Positions 1 through 8,670 of a DNA stretch of 64,000 nt are shown one piece after another. Source of the DNA: Clostridia bacterium (lineage in GTDB: Bacteria; Bacillota; Clostridia; Acetivibrionales; STF1-152); contig JANQLN010000048.1 in assembly GCA_028280575.1 (NCBI GenBank), positions 1 to 64,000 of the forward strand, read 5' to 3'. Numbering within the stretch: the stretch's first letter is position 1; every line of letters starts with the position of its first letter. The position numbers and the translations under genes are program-made. The notes beneath the pieces are model-generated. The model did not search any database. It was not told where the DNA came from and saw only the letters and a list, made by a program, of their open reading frames with translations.

Positions 1-86
1 ACGGCGAATATCTGGATATTTAACGCTTTTTTTGAAGAATTCGGGCGGAAACAATGGACAAAAAGATGTTGTGCAGGAGTTTTGTC

Positions 87-115
87 CCAGGCTCCTAGGA
101 GCCCTGGCTTTTTTT
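87..115 (+). terminator. Rho-independent terminator of an upstream gene
   Basis: A GC-rich hairpin (CCAGGCTCC paired with GGAGCCCTGG, one bulged C) is followed by seven T. It probably ends a gene lying left of the window. The first 86 bases hold no reading frame I can assign; a frame ending in GEYLDI with a TAA at 21-23 could be its last codons, but this is a guess. Confidence 0.7.
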
Positions 116-197
116 AAAAGACGTTTTTATTTTTGGTTAACTGTCATGTGAAACTATTGATTGTCATAAATATTAAAGTATATAAATTATTGCGGGG

Positions 198-1208
198 GTG
201 GACATAATTTTAAAAACCAAGCTTTTTGTTGATTATTTGCAATTATCAAAGGAATATAAGAAAATACCTTTTATAAATGACATTGACAGTGCCTGCTTTC
301 GTGGAATTGAAAGGGATCTTATAGCTATTTGCTTTTTAAACGGCCAAAAACAAAATGACAGTTTGAATCTCAATAAAGCTATGATGCTATTTACAGTACA
401 ATGCAGGCTGCTGGACAGTTTATGCCATAATTCCAAGACAAAAACCGAAGCAGCTTTCAGGCAGCTGCATATGTCAATGCTTGATGCCGTAGATATAAAC
501 AGGGATAAAAATGATTACTTTAAATATATGAAACCCTATCAGTATAATATTAAATACCTAGGCCAGCTTGTTGATGTATGCAGGAATCAAATAAAAAAAT
601 TAAATATTTCCGGCAAAAGCATAAACATAATAAAAAACAGAATCCATCTTTATACGGATGTTCAATCTTACAGGTACCTAAGCAGGAAAGATGCCCAGGA
701 ATCCCTTAAAACATGGTCGGGTTACCATAACAAAACCGGTAATCAGCTTTTTTGGTGGGAGTTTGCCGCAGCTTCCGCCTCTGTAATGGGTATATGCCAT
801 TTGATTTCATTCTATGGCTCAAAAAACCACCGGGCAGAAAACTCCGGCAGTACAAGCTGCTGTTATTTCCCATGGGTGTGCTGTATTTATGGCTTGCTTG
901 AAGGTCTTTTAAAAAAACGCAAGGATATCTTTGAAGGAAAGATAAGTTTTGTCAATTGTTATGAAAACTTGAAAATGCTTGAGCAAAGGCTATTAAAACT
1001 GATAAGCATTACAATGGCAAAGCTTGGTACCCCCGACCATTGCCCGAATTATAAAAAAAACCTTGAGAGTATTATATTAATGTACTTGTCCGACAGGGAA
1101 GCTTTTTTTGGTTTAAACACATTACTCTCCCAAAATATCGCTAAATCTCTAAAATTTAAAAAATCAATGCCGCTTATAAAATTAATGGATAAAATAGAAT
1201 GTGTTTAG
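198..1208 (+). CDS. ytpB: DUF2600/YtpB-like terpene (tetraprenyl-beta-curcumene) synthase
   Basis: The 336-residue protein starts at a GTG. It carries the landmarks of the DUF2600 (YtpB) family: LLDSLC followed by AFRQLHMSMLDA near residues 72-98, IHLYTDVQSYRYL near 150, WWEFAAASAS near 187, YFPWVCCIYGLLEG near 225, and a C-terminal ILMYLSDREAFF. Bacillus YtpB cyclises tetraprenyl (C35) or geranylfarnesyl diphosphate to sesquarterpenes associated with spores. The family's aspartate-rich first motif looks weakened here (DSLCHN), so activity is not assured. It stands alone between a terminator and the convergent spmB. A TTGATT/TATAAA promoter-like pair lies just upstream. Confidence 0.7.
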   Translation: MDIILKTKLFVDYLQLSKEYKKIPFINDIDSACFRGIERDLIAICFLNGQKQNDSLNLNKAMMLFTVQCRLLDSLCHNSKTKTEAAFRQLHMSMLDAVDINRDKNDYFKYMKPYQYNIKYLGQLVDVCRNQIKKLNISGKSINIIKNRIHLYTDVQSYRYLSRKDAQESLKTWSGYHNKTGNQLFWWEFAAASASVMGICHLISFYGSKNHRAENSGSTSCCYFPWVCCIYGLLEGLLKKRKDIFEGKISFVNCYENLKMLEQRLLKLISITMAKLGTPDHCPNYKKNLESIILMYLSDREAFFGLNTLLSQNIAKSLKFKKSMPLIKLMDKIECV

Positions 1209-1276
1209 TACTGCAGCGAAAAATTTTATTCTAAATGTCTTAAATAAACAGCAAATATCGTACCAAACGGATTGTG

Positions 1277-1807
1277 CTATGCGAAAAGGACCGTGCAAAT
1301 CCATACGGAAGCTGCCACACTTACAAAATCTGCAATTAAGGCTGCAATTATTGTAAATCCCGTATCACGAATGCTTATGGCGCCAAAGTATATAGTTAAG
1401 GTATAAAATGTAGTTTCCGTAGACCCCATCATTGTTGAAGCGATTCTGCCTATCAAGGAATCGGCTCCGTAAGCTTTAATTATATCTGTCGTCATCGCCA
1501 GGGACGCACTTCCGGAAATCGGTCTTAAAAGTGCAAGGGGCAGCACTTCAGGTGGAATGCCGATAAATTTCATAACAGGAGACACCGCATATATGATAAG
1601 GTCCAGAGCACCGGAAGCCCTGAATACGCTTATAGCAACCATTAAACCGACAAGGGGAGGTATTATTCTGATAATTGTAGAAATGCCCTGTTTTGATCCC
1701 TCAAGAAATACATCAAACACTTTCTCCCCTTTGGAAAGACCGCTTGCAAGTATCGTTATAAAAACTATTGGAACAGCGTATACAGATATATTTCCCAATA
1801 TATCCAT
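1277..1807 (-). CDS. spmB: Spore maturation protein B
   Basis: This 176-residue integral membrane protein has the full-length SpmB pattern: an N-terminal membrane segment, the nucleoside-recognition (Gate) core with IIPPLVGLMVAISVFRASGA, then the LLRPISGSASLAMTTDII and STETTFYTLTIYFGA motifs and a C-terminal hydrophobic helix. In Bacillus, SpmA and SpmB act in the forespore to complete core dehydration and heat resistance. It starts 4 bp after the spmA stop, so the two are cotranscribed and probably translationally coupled. Confidence 0.93.
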   Translation of the reverse strand: MDILGNISVYAVPIVFITILASGLSKGEKVFDVFLEGSKQGISTIIRIIPPLVGLMVAISVFRASGALDLIIYAVSPVMKFIGIPPEVLPLALLRPISGSASLAMTTDIIKAYGADSLIGRIASTMMGSTETTFYTLTIYFGAISIRDTGFTIIAALIADFVSVAASVWICTVLFA

Positions 1808-1811
1808 TTGA

Positions 1812-2396
1812 TCACCTGCCGTCTTTTTTGCTGCAGAACAGTTTTACAGCAGCAATACCTGCAAGGCACGAACAGATTGAGGCAATCCATATCGGTCCTA
1901 TTATATCACCGGGGGAATGAGATTTTGCAGAAGCTCTGACAGCAATAATTGTTGCAGGTATTAACTGAACCGCAGAAGTATTCAAAATAATGAACATACT
2001 CATGGAACGGTTTGCTTTACGCCTAAAACGGTTCAATTTTTGCATTTCTTCCATGGCTTTAATTCCAAGCGGCGTGGCAGCGTTACCAAGACCCAGGAAA
2101 TTTGCCGTGAGATTCATGACAACAGCTCCCAGGGCAGGATGTTTATCAGGTATGTCAGGAAATAGGAGTTTTAGTAATGGCAGTAGAATTTTTGCCAGCC
2201 CTTTTACCAGCCCGCTTTTTTCAGCTATCTTCATAAGCCCTGTCCACAAGCATATAATCCCTAGTAAACCAATTGCCAGTTCAACGGCCTTACCTGTGGA
2301 ATCAAATGCGGCTTTGGTAACTTCCTCCATGCGTCCGCTGAACATACCGACAATAAAACCTGAAATAAGCATAACTACCCATACATAATTTAACAC
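1812..2396 (-). CDS. spmA: Spore maturation protein A
   Basis: SpmA, first gene of the spmA-spmB pair. Membrane helices flank the diagnostic ALGAVVMNLTANFLGLGNAA and TPLGIKAMEEMQ motifs, followed by MSMFIILNTSAVQLIP. An ATG at 2411 gives 199 residues, but it has no ribosome binding site. The GTG at 2396 follows GGGGTG and gives the family-typical beginning LNYVWVVML, so I prefer it. In B. subtilis spmAB lies beside dacB; here a D,D-carboxypeptidase gene sits about 2.5 kb away with the radical SAM gene and abrB between. Cotranscription with spmB is inferred from the 4-bp gap. Confidence 0.92.
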   Translation of the reverse strand: MLNYVWVVMLISGFIVGMFSGRMEEVTKAAFDSTGKAVELAIGLLGIICLWTGLMKIAEKSGLVKGLAKILLPLLKLLFPDIPDKHPALGAVVMNLTANFLGLGNAATPLGIKAMEEMQKLNRFRRKANRSMSMFIILNTSAVQLIPATIIAVRASAKSHSPGDIIGPIWIASICSCLAGIAAVKLFCSKKDGR

Positions 2397-2500
2397 CCGC
2401 ACACCCCGCATCTAGTCATTATAAACAAAACGTCCCTTAATATATATTCCTTACTTTTAACTAACATGACACCCATTACCTTAAAAAAAAAGAAAAATAT

Positions 2501-2507
2501 TGTCGAA
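2501..2507 (+). promoter_or_regulatory. Candidate distal Spo0A (0A) box
   Basis: TGTCGAA matches the 0A-box core. It lies about 260 bp upstream of the abrB-type gene in the AT-rich, gene-free stretch 2412-2761, which otherwise shows only the promoter and proximal 0A box listed separately. A third identical heptamer lies at 3005-3011, directly after the abrB stop. Confidence 0.35.
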
Positions 2508-2679
2508 ATCTGTCACATGTGATATAATATTTCCCAGATATGCGCGCAATATCGAATAGATATTAAAACAACGTATTAAAACAGGCAAATATGTAAATAA
2601 TATCTATTAATTATGGTAAAAAGTTCAAGTAAAATAACATGTTTTTTAAAATATGGGTTATAATAGTCCAAAAAAACTG

Positions 2680-2708
2680 TTGACGGATACTGGGATTTAT
2701 GTTACCAT
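2680..2708 (+). promoter_or_regulatory. Sigma-A-type promoter of abrB
   Basis: TTGACG (2680-2685) and TACCAT (2703-2708) are separated by 17 bp. Transcription would start near 2715, giving a short leader to the GGGGAGG ribosome binding site and the ATG at 2762. Confidence 0.6.
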
Positions 2709-2724
2709 AATATTATAAAAAGTT

Positions 2725-2731
2725 TGTCGAA
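2725..2731 (+). promoter_or_regulatory. Proximal Spo0A box overlapping the abrB transcription start region
   Basis: A perfect TGTCGAA sits about 17 bp downstream of the -10. This is the geometry of the Bacillus abrB operator, where Spo0A~P binds downstream of the promoter and represses. The base match is seen; the regulatory role is inferred. Confidence 0.6.
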
Positions 2732-2761
2732 AACTGTAATATTTAGGGGAGGCTGTTATTT

Positions 2762-3004
2762 ATGAAATCTACTGGTATAGTAAGGAAGGTTGACGAGCTA
2801 GGAAGAGTTGTTCTTCCGATTGAGCTTAGGAGAACGTTGGATATAGCTCAAAAAGATGCGTTGGAGATTTATGTAGACGGTAGTCATATAATATTGAAAA
2901 AATATGAGCCTGCATGTATCTTCTGTGGCGATGCAAGAGATGTTAACGTTTATAAGGGTAAAAACATTTGTCCAAAATGTGTTGACGAAATTAAAAACGA
3001 TTAA
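2762..3004 (+). CDS. abrB: AbrB-family transition-state regulator
   Basis: An 80-residue protein with an N-terminal SpoVT/AbrB swapped-hairpin DNA-binding domain (STGIVRKVDELGRVVLPIEL, then DALEIYVDGSHIILKKY, residues 3-50). The C-terminal tail has two cysteine pairs, CIFC (52-55) and CPKC (70-73), that could bind a metal; this tail is usual in clostridial AbrB. The ribosome binding site is AGGGGAGG. AbrB proteins repress post-exponential genes and are themselves repressed by Spo0A~P at sporulation onset. The 0A boxes around this gene fit that circuit. The gene is monocistronic. Confidence 0.92.
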   Translation: MKSTGIVRKVDELGRVVLPIELRRTLDIAQKDALEIYVDGSHIILKKYEPACIFCGDARDVNVYKGKNICPKCVDEIKND

Positions 3005-3115
3005 TGTCGAAACTACGGGCGCCCAGAAGTTTAAAGGGCGCTTTCTTATTTACATAAAATTTATTTGTTTATTTATGTCAAGTTATATTAACTTCCATAA
3101 TTTTTAACATATGGT

Positions 3116-4844
3116 TTATATGTTTATGGGTATAATTTCATATAAACCTGATACCCTGTTTCTTTTCAGGTAGTTGAATAGAAATACTTCATTATTTTCA
3201 ATATTTATAACTTCAAAATGTACCTGTTTAAGAATTTGTTTTGGAGTATAATTGCTAAATTGGGGTATATAATTTGTAATATTTTGCCTGCATGACAAAA
3301 AATTAAAACATTTGCTCCTGAATCCGGAAGGTAAAACAGCTTCAATGCCCTTTGGAAGATTCGGGTCATTATGGGCACTCAAATAATCAAGCTTTAAGTA
3401 TTCATTCACTTTATTTGAATCCACTTCCGGGAGCATATTCAGAAATCCATGCATTATAGTATAGAGTTTTTTGCTTTGTACAGGGGCTTTGAAATAATTA
3501 TTCAAATGGGTATATTGAGCAAAATTCTTAAAAAAATCCCATGGGCTTTCCAGAATGGAGAAAATATAATCCAGCGTGGATATAAAACGGCCGGAATTAT
3601 AATATTTATCAATCAGATTTTCTATTCTTTTTAGTCACAATCTCAAAACTGTCCATATATTTATTGGATAACACTTCATAGGGCGGATAATCCCTGAATA
3701 AATATCCATGTAAATCTGCCTCTTTCCTGATTTTAGATCCCTTAAGCATTTTCAAAAATCCAAGTTGGATCTGGTGGGCCTTCAAGGAAAATACCCTGTT
3801 GAATGCTTCACCGAAAGAATGCATATCTTCAAATGGAAGACCTGCTATAAGACCTGCATGTAAATGTATATTCCCCAGTGAAACAATTTTCCTTATATTT
3901 TCAAGGCTTTTATCAACCTCACATCTTCTGTCTACTTCTTTAAGTGTTATGCTTTTTGTCGATTGAATTCCGACCTCAAATTGAATCAGTCCCCTTGGTA
4001 TTTTTTTTAAGAATACCATGAAATCTCCATCAAAAAGGTGGGCATCGGCTTCAAAGTGAAAATTTATATTGTCCGTGACACTGTATTTATCGGACAAATC
4101 AAGCAGCAAATTAATTATTTGTTTTGACCTTTTTTTATGGCAATTAAAAGTCCTGTCAACAAATTTTATTTGACCCACACCTGCCTTGATAAGCTTTTCA
4201 AGGTCTTTCTCCACCCTGTCCATGGAAAAATACCTCATACCCTTTATGGTGGAGGATAAACAGTATGAACACTCAAAGGGACACCCCCTGGATGATTCAT
4301 AATAAGCAATCCTGCCGCCGAGAGAGCTTAACATTTCAGGCAAATAGGGAGAGGGTATATTATCCAGCTTCTTAACAATATTCAAACATTTATCCGGCTT
4401 TACCACTCCGTCTTGCCTAAGTATAAGCCCGGGGATTTCCCTCTTAGATACATTCCTTCCATTGAGGCATTCAAGCAGCATCGGAAATGCCTCTTCCCCC
4501 TCACCCCTTATTATATAATCAACATCAGGATTTTCATGCATAAACTGCTCACAATCAAATGATACTTCAGGCCCTCCAAGTATTATGCTGCAATCCCTAA
4601 AAACTTTTTTTATATTGGCTGCCAGCTTTTTAATATAATCAATATTCCATATATAGCATGAAAAAACAATATTATCAGGCATTTCTTCAATTATATGATA
4701 AAGTATTTCATCCAACCGCTCGTTGATTGTATGCTCAAACACACCGACATCACCACAGCTCACGCCACAAGATGCTTTAAGGTACCACACGGCCAGATTT
4801 GAATGTATGTATTTTGCATTTATTGCCACTATAATTGTCTTCAT
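3116..4844 (-). pseudogene. B12-binding radical SAM protein (DUF4080), broken by a frameshift
   Basis: The 5' part (4844 to about 3632) encodes an N-terminal cobalamin-binding-like domain (VFSCYIW, IILGGPEVSFD) and a radical SAM core with the cluster motif CPFECSYC near residue 190, then GQIKFVDRTFNC. It hits a TGA at 3609-3611. The next frame continues without a gap through RIENLIDKYYNSGRF and LESPWDFFKNFAQY to the stop at 3116, giving the C-terminal DUF4080 region. Removing one A from the A5 run at 3628-3632 (T5 on the plus strand) joins the two into about 576 residues, the family size. It is either a true pseudogene or a sequencing error in a homopolymer. The substrate of DUF4080 enzymes is unknown to me. 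Confidence 0.85.
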
Positions 4845-4919
4845 ACACTATATTATACCACTTATCTTTTACCGGTACCTTGTAACAAATAAAATTGAGG
4901 GTTACTTGCAGCATATTTT

Positions 4920-6107
4920 TCACCGTAGAATCAGCATCTGTTTTATATAATCCCAAAAGCTTTTTCTTCCAACACTGTGCCATGCCTTGATCTTGGTTTG
5001 GGCCACAACCTCCCCGTCAAGAGCGTAGCTTACCGTGCCTAAATCCATTCCTGCATAAACAGGTGCATCTACATTTTTAATAATATTTATATTTTTTTTA
5101 AGCTTTGCATATTCTTCATCCGAAAGCTGCAAGCTTACATTTTCAGCTGTTTTTGCCTCTACCGCCTTATCCTTGCCCTTTATAACAGGTATATCTGCTA
5201 CATAAGTTCCCTGTTCTAAAATCTCGAAACCTTTGTAGGTTTCAAATGCATAATCCAATATTTTCTTGCTGCTTAGCATTCTTTGCGTTTTGCTGGAACA
5301 GTATAAAACAACGGCTATGTATCTGCTGTTTTCTCTTGTGGCAGATGTGACCAGACACCTTCCTGCTTTGCCTGTATAACCTGTTTTAACCCCATCAGCA
5401 CCCCTGTACAACTCCAGCATTTCATTTGTGTTTTTTAAATTTTTCCCATGAACTGAAGCATATCTTGTAGATACAATTTCTGAAAACAAAGGGTTTTTAA
5501 GAGCGTATCCGGCTATAACGGCCATATCATATGCAGTAGAGTAATGGCCCTTTGCATCCAAACCGTGAGGTGTTTTAAAACAGGTGTTTTTTGCTCCTAT
5601 CAGCCTGGCCTTCTCATTCATCATATCGGAAAATCCTTCGACAGTTCCGCCAATATGTTCCGCTATAGCTATTGAAGCATCATTGCCTGATACCAGCAAT
5701 AATCCATACAGCAATTCATTGAGAGTATACTTTTCACCTTCACGTATCTTAAAGCTTGAACCGCCTATGGACGCAGCCCTTTTACTTATGGTAACAAGAT
5801 CATCCGGCCTGCCTTTTTCGATTGCAATTATACCTGTCATAATTTTTGTCGTGCTGGCCATTGCCCTTTTGGAATGGGCATTTTTATCAAAAAGAACCCT
5901 TCCCGACTCCATATCAATAACAACAGCAGCCGCAGCATTTACCTTCGGGGCACTTGTCTTGGCATCATAAGCGAAAACACTAATACCCGTATCCGGTAAA
6001 AAGTTTTCATCAACTATATCATAACAAATTAAAGTGTTGCAATTTAACATAAATATCATTATAATAATACATGCTATCGATAAATTCTTACTTCTTATTG
6101 TTATCAC
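4920..6107 (-). CDS. D-alanyl-D-alanine carboxypeptidase (peptidase S11)
   Basis: A secreted penicillin-binding protein of the DacA/DacF type that trims the terminal D-Ala from peptidoglycan stem peptides. It has an N-terminal hydrophobic signal segment, the SxxK motif in AMASTTKIMTG (about residues 82-92), SGND (about 140) and KTG in GVKTGYTGKAGR (about 240), then the C-terminal beta domain. The start is unclear. The GTG at 6105-6107 overlaps the AAGGAG sequence, so initiation probably lies downstream, perhaps at the ATA at 6096-6098, 8 nt after the Shine-Dalgarno. The next ATG would cut into the signal peptide. A sporulation role (DacB/DacF-like) is possible given nearby spmAB but unproven. 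Confidence 0.9.
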   Translation of the reverse strand: MITIRSKNLSIACIIIMIFMLNCNTLICYDIVDENFLPDTGISVFAYDAKTSAPKVNAAAAVVIDMESGRVLFDKNAHSKRAMASTTKIMTGIIAIEKGRPDDLVTISKRAASIGGSSFKIREGEKYTLNELLYGLLLVSGNDASIAIAEHIGGTVEGFSDMMNEKARLIGAKNTCFKTPHGLDAKGHYSTAYDMAVIAGYALKNPLFSEIVSTRYASVHGKNLKNTNEMLELYRGADGVKTGYTGKAGRCLVTSATRENSRYIAVVLYCSSKTQRMLSSKKILDYAFETYKGFEILEQGTYVADIPVIKGKDKAVEAKTAENVSLQLSDEEYAKLKKNINIIKNVDAPVYAGMDLGTVSYALDGEVVAQTKIKAWHSVGRKSFWDYIKQMLILR

Positions 6108-6538
6108 TCCTTAAAATAATTTATCGAAAAAAATATATGGTTTGTAACAAATACAAATATAAAAGCCATTACAAAATCATATACAGCTTAACTTGCTAAT
6201 GCTTAACTTTGTACTTAAGCAACTTATGTATACATAAGTTGTAAATAAAAGTAAACTTAATATATAGAAAAATGCTTTTAATAATATATGTATAAATGCT
6301 AATGTTTATGTAGTAGATAAAGGTAAAAAAAGAGAGTTATAAAAACAAAAAAAATATTAAAACTATAACTGTATGGAAAATTAAATGCTAACGAATGATT
6401 AAATATAAAAAACACAACCGTCAGTGACTTATCCGGCAATATAGGAAAATAACCGTTTGAACAATAGTAATTTAATCTTTCACATACCATTAAAGTATTT
6501 ATGTTAATTCGCCGATAGTATATATAAGGGGCTTGCTA
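6108..6538. other. Gene-free AT-rich intergenic region with divergent signals
   Basis: This 431-bp gap separates the divergent carboxypeptidase and DUF342 genes. It is very AT-rich and has no convincing gene. Its one striking element is a perfect 22-bp palindrome, listed separately. Promoters for both flanking genes must lie here. Confidence 0.6.
6220..6241. repeat. Perfect 22-bp palindrome, possible operator
   Basis: Two 11-base halves (CAACTTATGTA and its exact complement) meet without a spacer. No T-run follows, so a terminator is unlikely. The size and symmetry suit a dimeric regulator acting on one or both divergent genes. Confidence 0.55.
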
Positions 6539-8128
6539 ATGGATGCAAATCTATTTTATGAAAACGAGTATATGAAAATTTATGCTTTAGAGAAAAATCT
6601 TTTTGTTCAAACTATAAGAAGAGGCATGGCGCTGGATAAACTTAAAGCTTTTATTGCAAATCATCCGCAGATAAAGATCACCAGCTTTAATACACTGGTC
6701 AGTGCAATAAATAACGCTCCGAAGCCCATGCAGAAATTCGCGGAGCTTCTGGATGAAATTGATCTGGAAACAACTGAAGACCATATGTACGCTTACGTAG
6801 TTTTCAATCTGCCTTCCGGCGAACTTAAAAAGGATAAACTTCCTGCCCTTAAGAAAAGGGTCGCCAGGCTGCTTAAAGAATTAAATATTACATATGGTAT
6901 TAAAGCGGACCTTTTTGAAAATGAGCTGATTACCGGAAAGCGGTATGTTGCAGCACAGGGGAATCCTCCCTTGGACGGCATGGATTCGGTTATAAAAATG
7001 TACAAATTGAAAAAAGCCAAGCCGGAAATAGACAGCAGCGGAAAAGTTGATTTCCAAAATATGAATCTGATTAATATCGTAAAGCCCGGGGACTGGCTTG
7101 GTGAACGGATTGATGCAACCGAGGGCAAAGCCGGGATGACTATAAAAGGTAAAACAGTACCGCCAAAAAAAGGCCGTACCTATCCGATGGTATTTGACAG
7201 GAAGACTATTCATGAAGCATTTGAAGAAGGGAAAACTGTTCTTTATTCCAAGATTACAGGTGCTGTAAACTATGAAAACGCTATTCTCAATGTTTCCAAT
7301 CACCTTGAATTAAAAGGTGATGTAAACCATGCAACGGGCAATATTAATTTTGACGGTTATGTCTCAATAAAGGGAACGGTCAACGACGGTTTTTCAGTGG
7401 AAGCAACCCGCGATATTGAAATTAACGGGGAGCTTGGAGTTGGAAACGTAGGCAGTATCATAAGTAAAAAAGGAAGTATCATTATAAAAGGCGGAATAGT
7501 ATCCAAAGTAAGGTCCAGGGTAAAAGCGGCACAAAATGTTACTCTCAAATATGCGGATAATGCAAATATTCAAGCAGGAGGATCAGTTCATATCGGATAC
7601 TATAGCAAGGACTGTGATATTGAAGCCAGTGAAATAGTGATAGAATCAATGGGCGGACAGGTAATCGGCGGGCATTTAAAGGCAAGGTACAGTATAAAGA
7701 TACCAAAGGCAGGCTCAAGAATTGAAAAAAGGACATTGTTGACCATAACAGGTTTTGACAGAAGTGAAATGGAAAAAACGATCAACCAGATGTTAACAAG
7801 CCTTAACGAATTAAAAAAAGCTATTGCCGACAAAAAAAATACGGTAAAATATTATGAAGAGCTCCAGACAATGGATAAAAGCACCGTAAGAAAATACAGC
7901 GCCGCTTTAGAGGATTTGTTTGAACTAAGGTCAAAAATGTCCAATGTTGAAGAATCTCTGAGAGATATAAAGAAAAACCTTAAAACAAGAGGAGAAGGAG
8001 AAATAATCATTTCCAAAAGAATTTATCCGAATTGCCGTATATCACTTAAAAGCCGCAGCCGTGAAATAACAAAGGAGCAGCTTGCAACACGCTTTGTACT
8101 GATTGATCAGGATATAAGCATAATTTAA
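6539..8128 (+). CDS. DUF342 / FapA-family protein
   Basis: A cytoplasmic protein of about 529 residues. The FapA N-terminal region (about 1-190) leads to the GDWLGERIDATEGKAGMTIKG signature, then a right-handed beta-helix of short repeats (about 250-400: NINFDGYVSIKGTV, DIEINGELGVG, IIIKGGIVSK) and a C-terminal coiled coil (about 405-480). The family is annotated as flagellar assembly protein A or polymer-forming scaffold; its biochemical role is poorly known. The ATG at 6539 sits 7 nt after AAGGGG and is preferred over an in-frame TTG at 6533. No flagellar gene is nearby, so a flagellar function is not supported here. Confidence 0.85.
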   Translation: MDANLFYENEYMKIYALEKNLFVQTIRRGMALDKLKAFIANHPQIKITSFNTLVSAINNAPKPMQKFAELLDEIDLETTEDHMYAYVVFNLPSGELKKDKLPALKKRVARLLKELNITYGIKADLFENELITGKRYVAAQGNPPLDGMDSVIKMYKLKKAKPEIDSSGKVDFQNMNLINIVKPGDWLGERIDATEGKAGMTIKGKTVPPKKGRTYPMVFDRKTIHEAFEEGKTVLYSKITGAVNYENAILNVSNHLELKGDVNHATGNINFDGYVSIKGTVNDGFSVEATRDIEINGELGVGNVGSIISKKGSIIIKGGIVSKVRSRVKAAQNVTLKYADNANIQAGGSVHIGYYSKDCDIEASEIVIESMGGQVIGGHLKARYSIKIPKAGSRIEKRTLLTITGFDRSEMEKTINQMLTSLNELKKAIADKKNTVKYYEELQTMDKSTVRKYSAALEDLFELRSKMSNVEESLRDIKKNLKTRGEGEIIISKRIYPNCRISLKSRSREITKEQLATRFVLIDQDISII

Positions 8129-8129
8129 G

Positions 8130-8157
8130 GAATGAATAATAAATTTATTATTCATTC
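8130..8157 (+). terminator. AT-rich perfect hairpin after the DUF342 gene
   Basis: A 28-bp perfect inverted repeat (halves GAATGAATAATAAA) begins 2 bp after the stop codon. It lacks a following T-run, so it may be a weak terminator or a 3' stabiliser. Confidence 0.45.
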
Positions 8158-8243
8158 TTATCAATATTTATATATTTCCTCCAAAAAATACTACTAATAA
8201 TTAATTGTAATTCCGCCACAATAATTATAGAGGAGGTGATATC

Positions 8244-8438
8244 ATGGCAAATAACAATCCAACCAAGACCCAGTTTGAACAAATGAAATATGAAATTGCT
8301 AATGAAGTTGGAGTTAACTTAAAGCAAGGTTATAATGGAGACCTTTCTTCTTACGAAGCAGGTAAGATAGGTGGAAACATTGTAAAAAGGGTATTCCAGT
8401 CCTACACTGGCAATCAGTACAATGTAACCCAGAAGTAA
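8244..8438 (+). CDS. Alpha/beta-type small acid-soluble spore protein
   Basis: A 64-residue SASP. These proteins coat forespore DNA, protecting it from UV and heat, and are degraded at germination by the Gpr protease. The first family motif KYEIANEVGVNL contains the Gpr site (E before IANE), and the second motif is SYEAGKIGGNIVKRVF, typical of clostridial SASPs. The ribosome binding site is GAGGAGGTGATATC before ATG. The gene is monocistronic. Expression under forespore sigma-G is expected for the family, but I cannot point to a confident promoter. Confidence 0.95.
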   Translation: MANNNPTKTQFEQMKYEIANEVGVNLKQGYNGDLSSYEAGKIGGNIVKRVFQSYTGNQYNVTQK

Positions 8439-8563
8439 TGACGCTGATGTATAAATAGAACTTAAAATCCAGCATTACATCAGCCTGAAAACCCGCCGGG
8501 GACATTGCGGATTTTTGTAAGGATATGGTGCAGGATTTGACAGGTTCTATAAAGGCAATTAAC

Positions 8564-8597
8564 AAAAATAGCAGGGATATATCCCTGCTATTTTTTA
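8564..8597. terminator. Bidirectional Rho-independent terminator
   Basis: ATAGCAGGGATAT pairs with ATCCCTGCTAT around a tight turn, preceded by an A-run and followed by TTTTTT. It can work on both strands. It sits about 130 bp after the SASP gene. Confidence 0.8.
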
Positions 8598-8670
8598 TTA
8601 TCATTTGTTTTACGAATATAAACTTCATAATTGAAAAAACTATTAAATAAAACAGAAGGTGTGAAAGCAT

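Noticed and set aside
1-86. C-terminus of an upstream gene (frame ending GEYLDI at 21-23)
   Set aside because: Six codons are too few to support a gene call, although the following terminator implies one lies to the left.
4777-4983. Short minus-strand frame between the radical SAM gene and the carboxypeptidase
   Set aside because: It overlaps the carboxypeptidase 3' end, has no homology I recognise and no ribosome binding site.
6299-6490. 63-codon minus-strand frame in the divergent intergenic region
   Set aside because: Composition is simply AT-rich (Phe/Tyr/Leu runs), with no ribosome binding site or family pattern.
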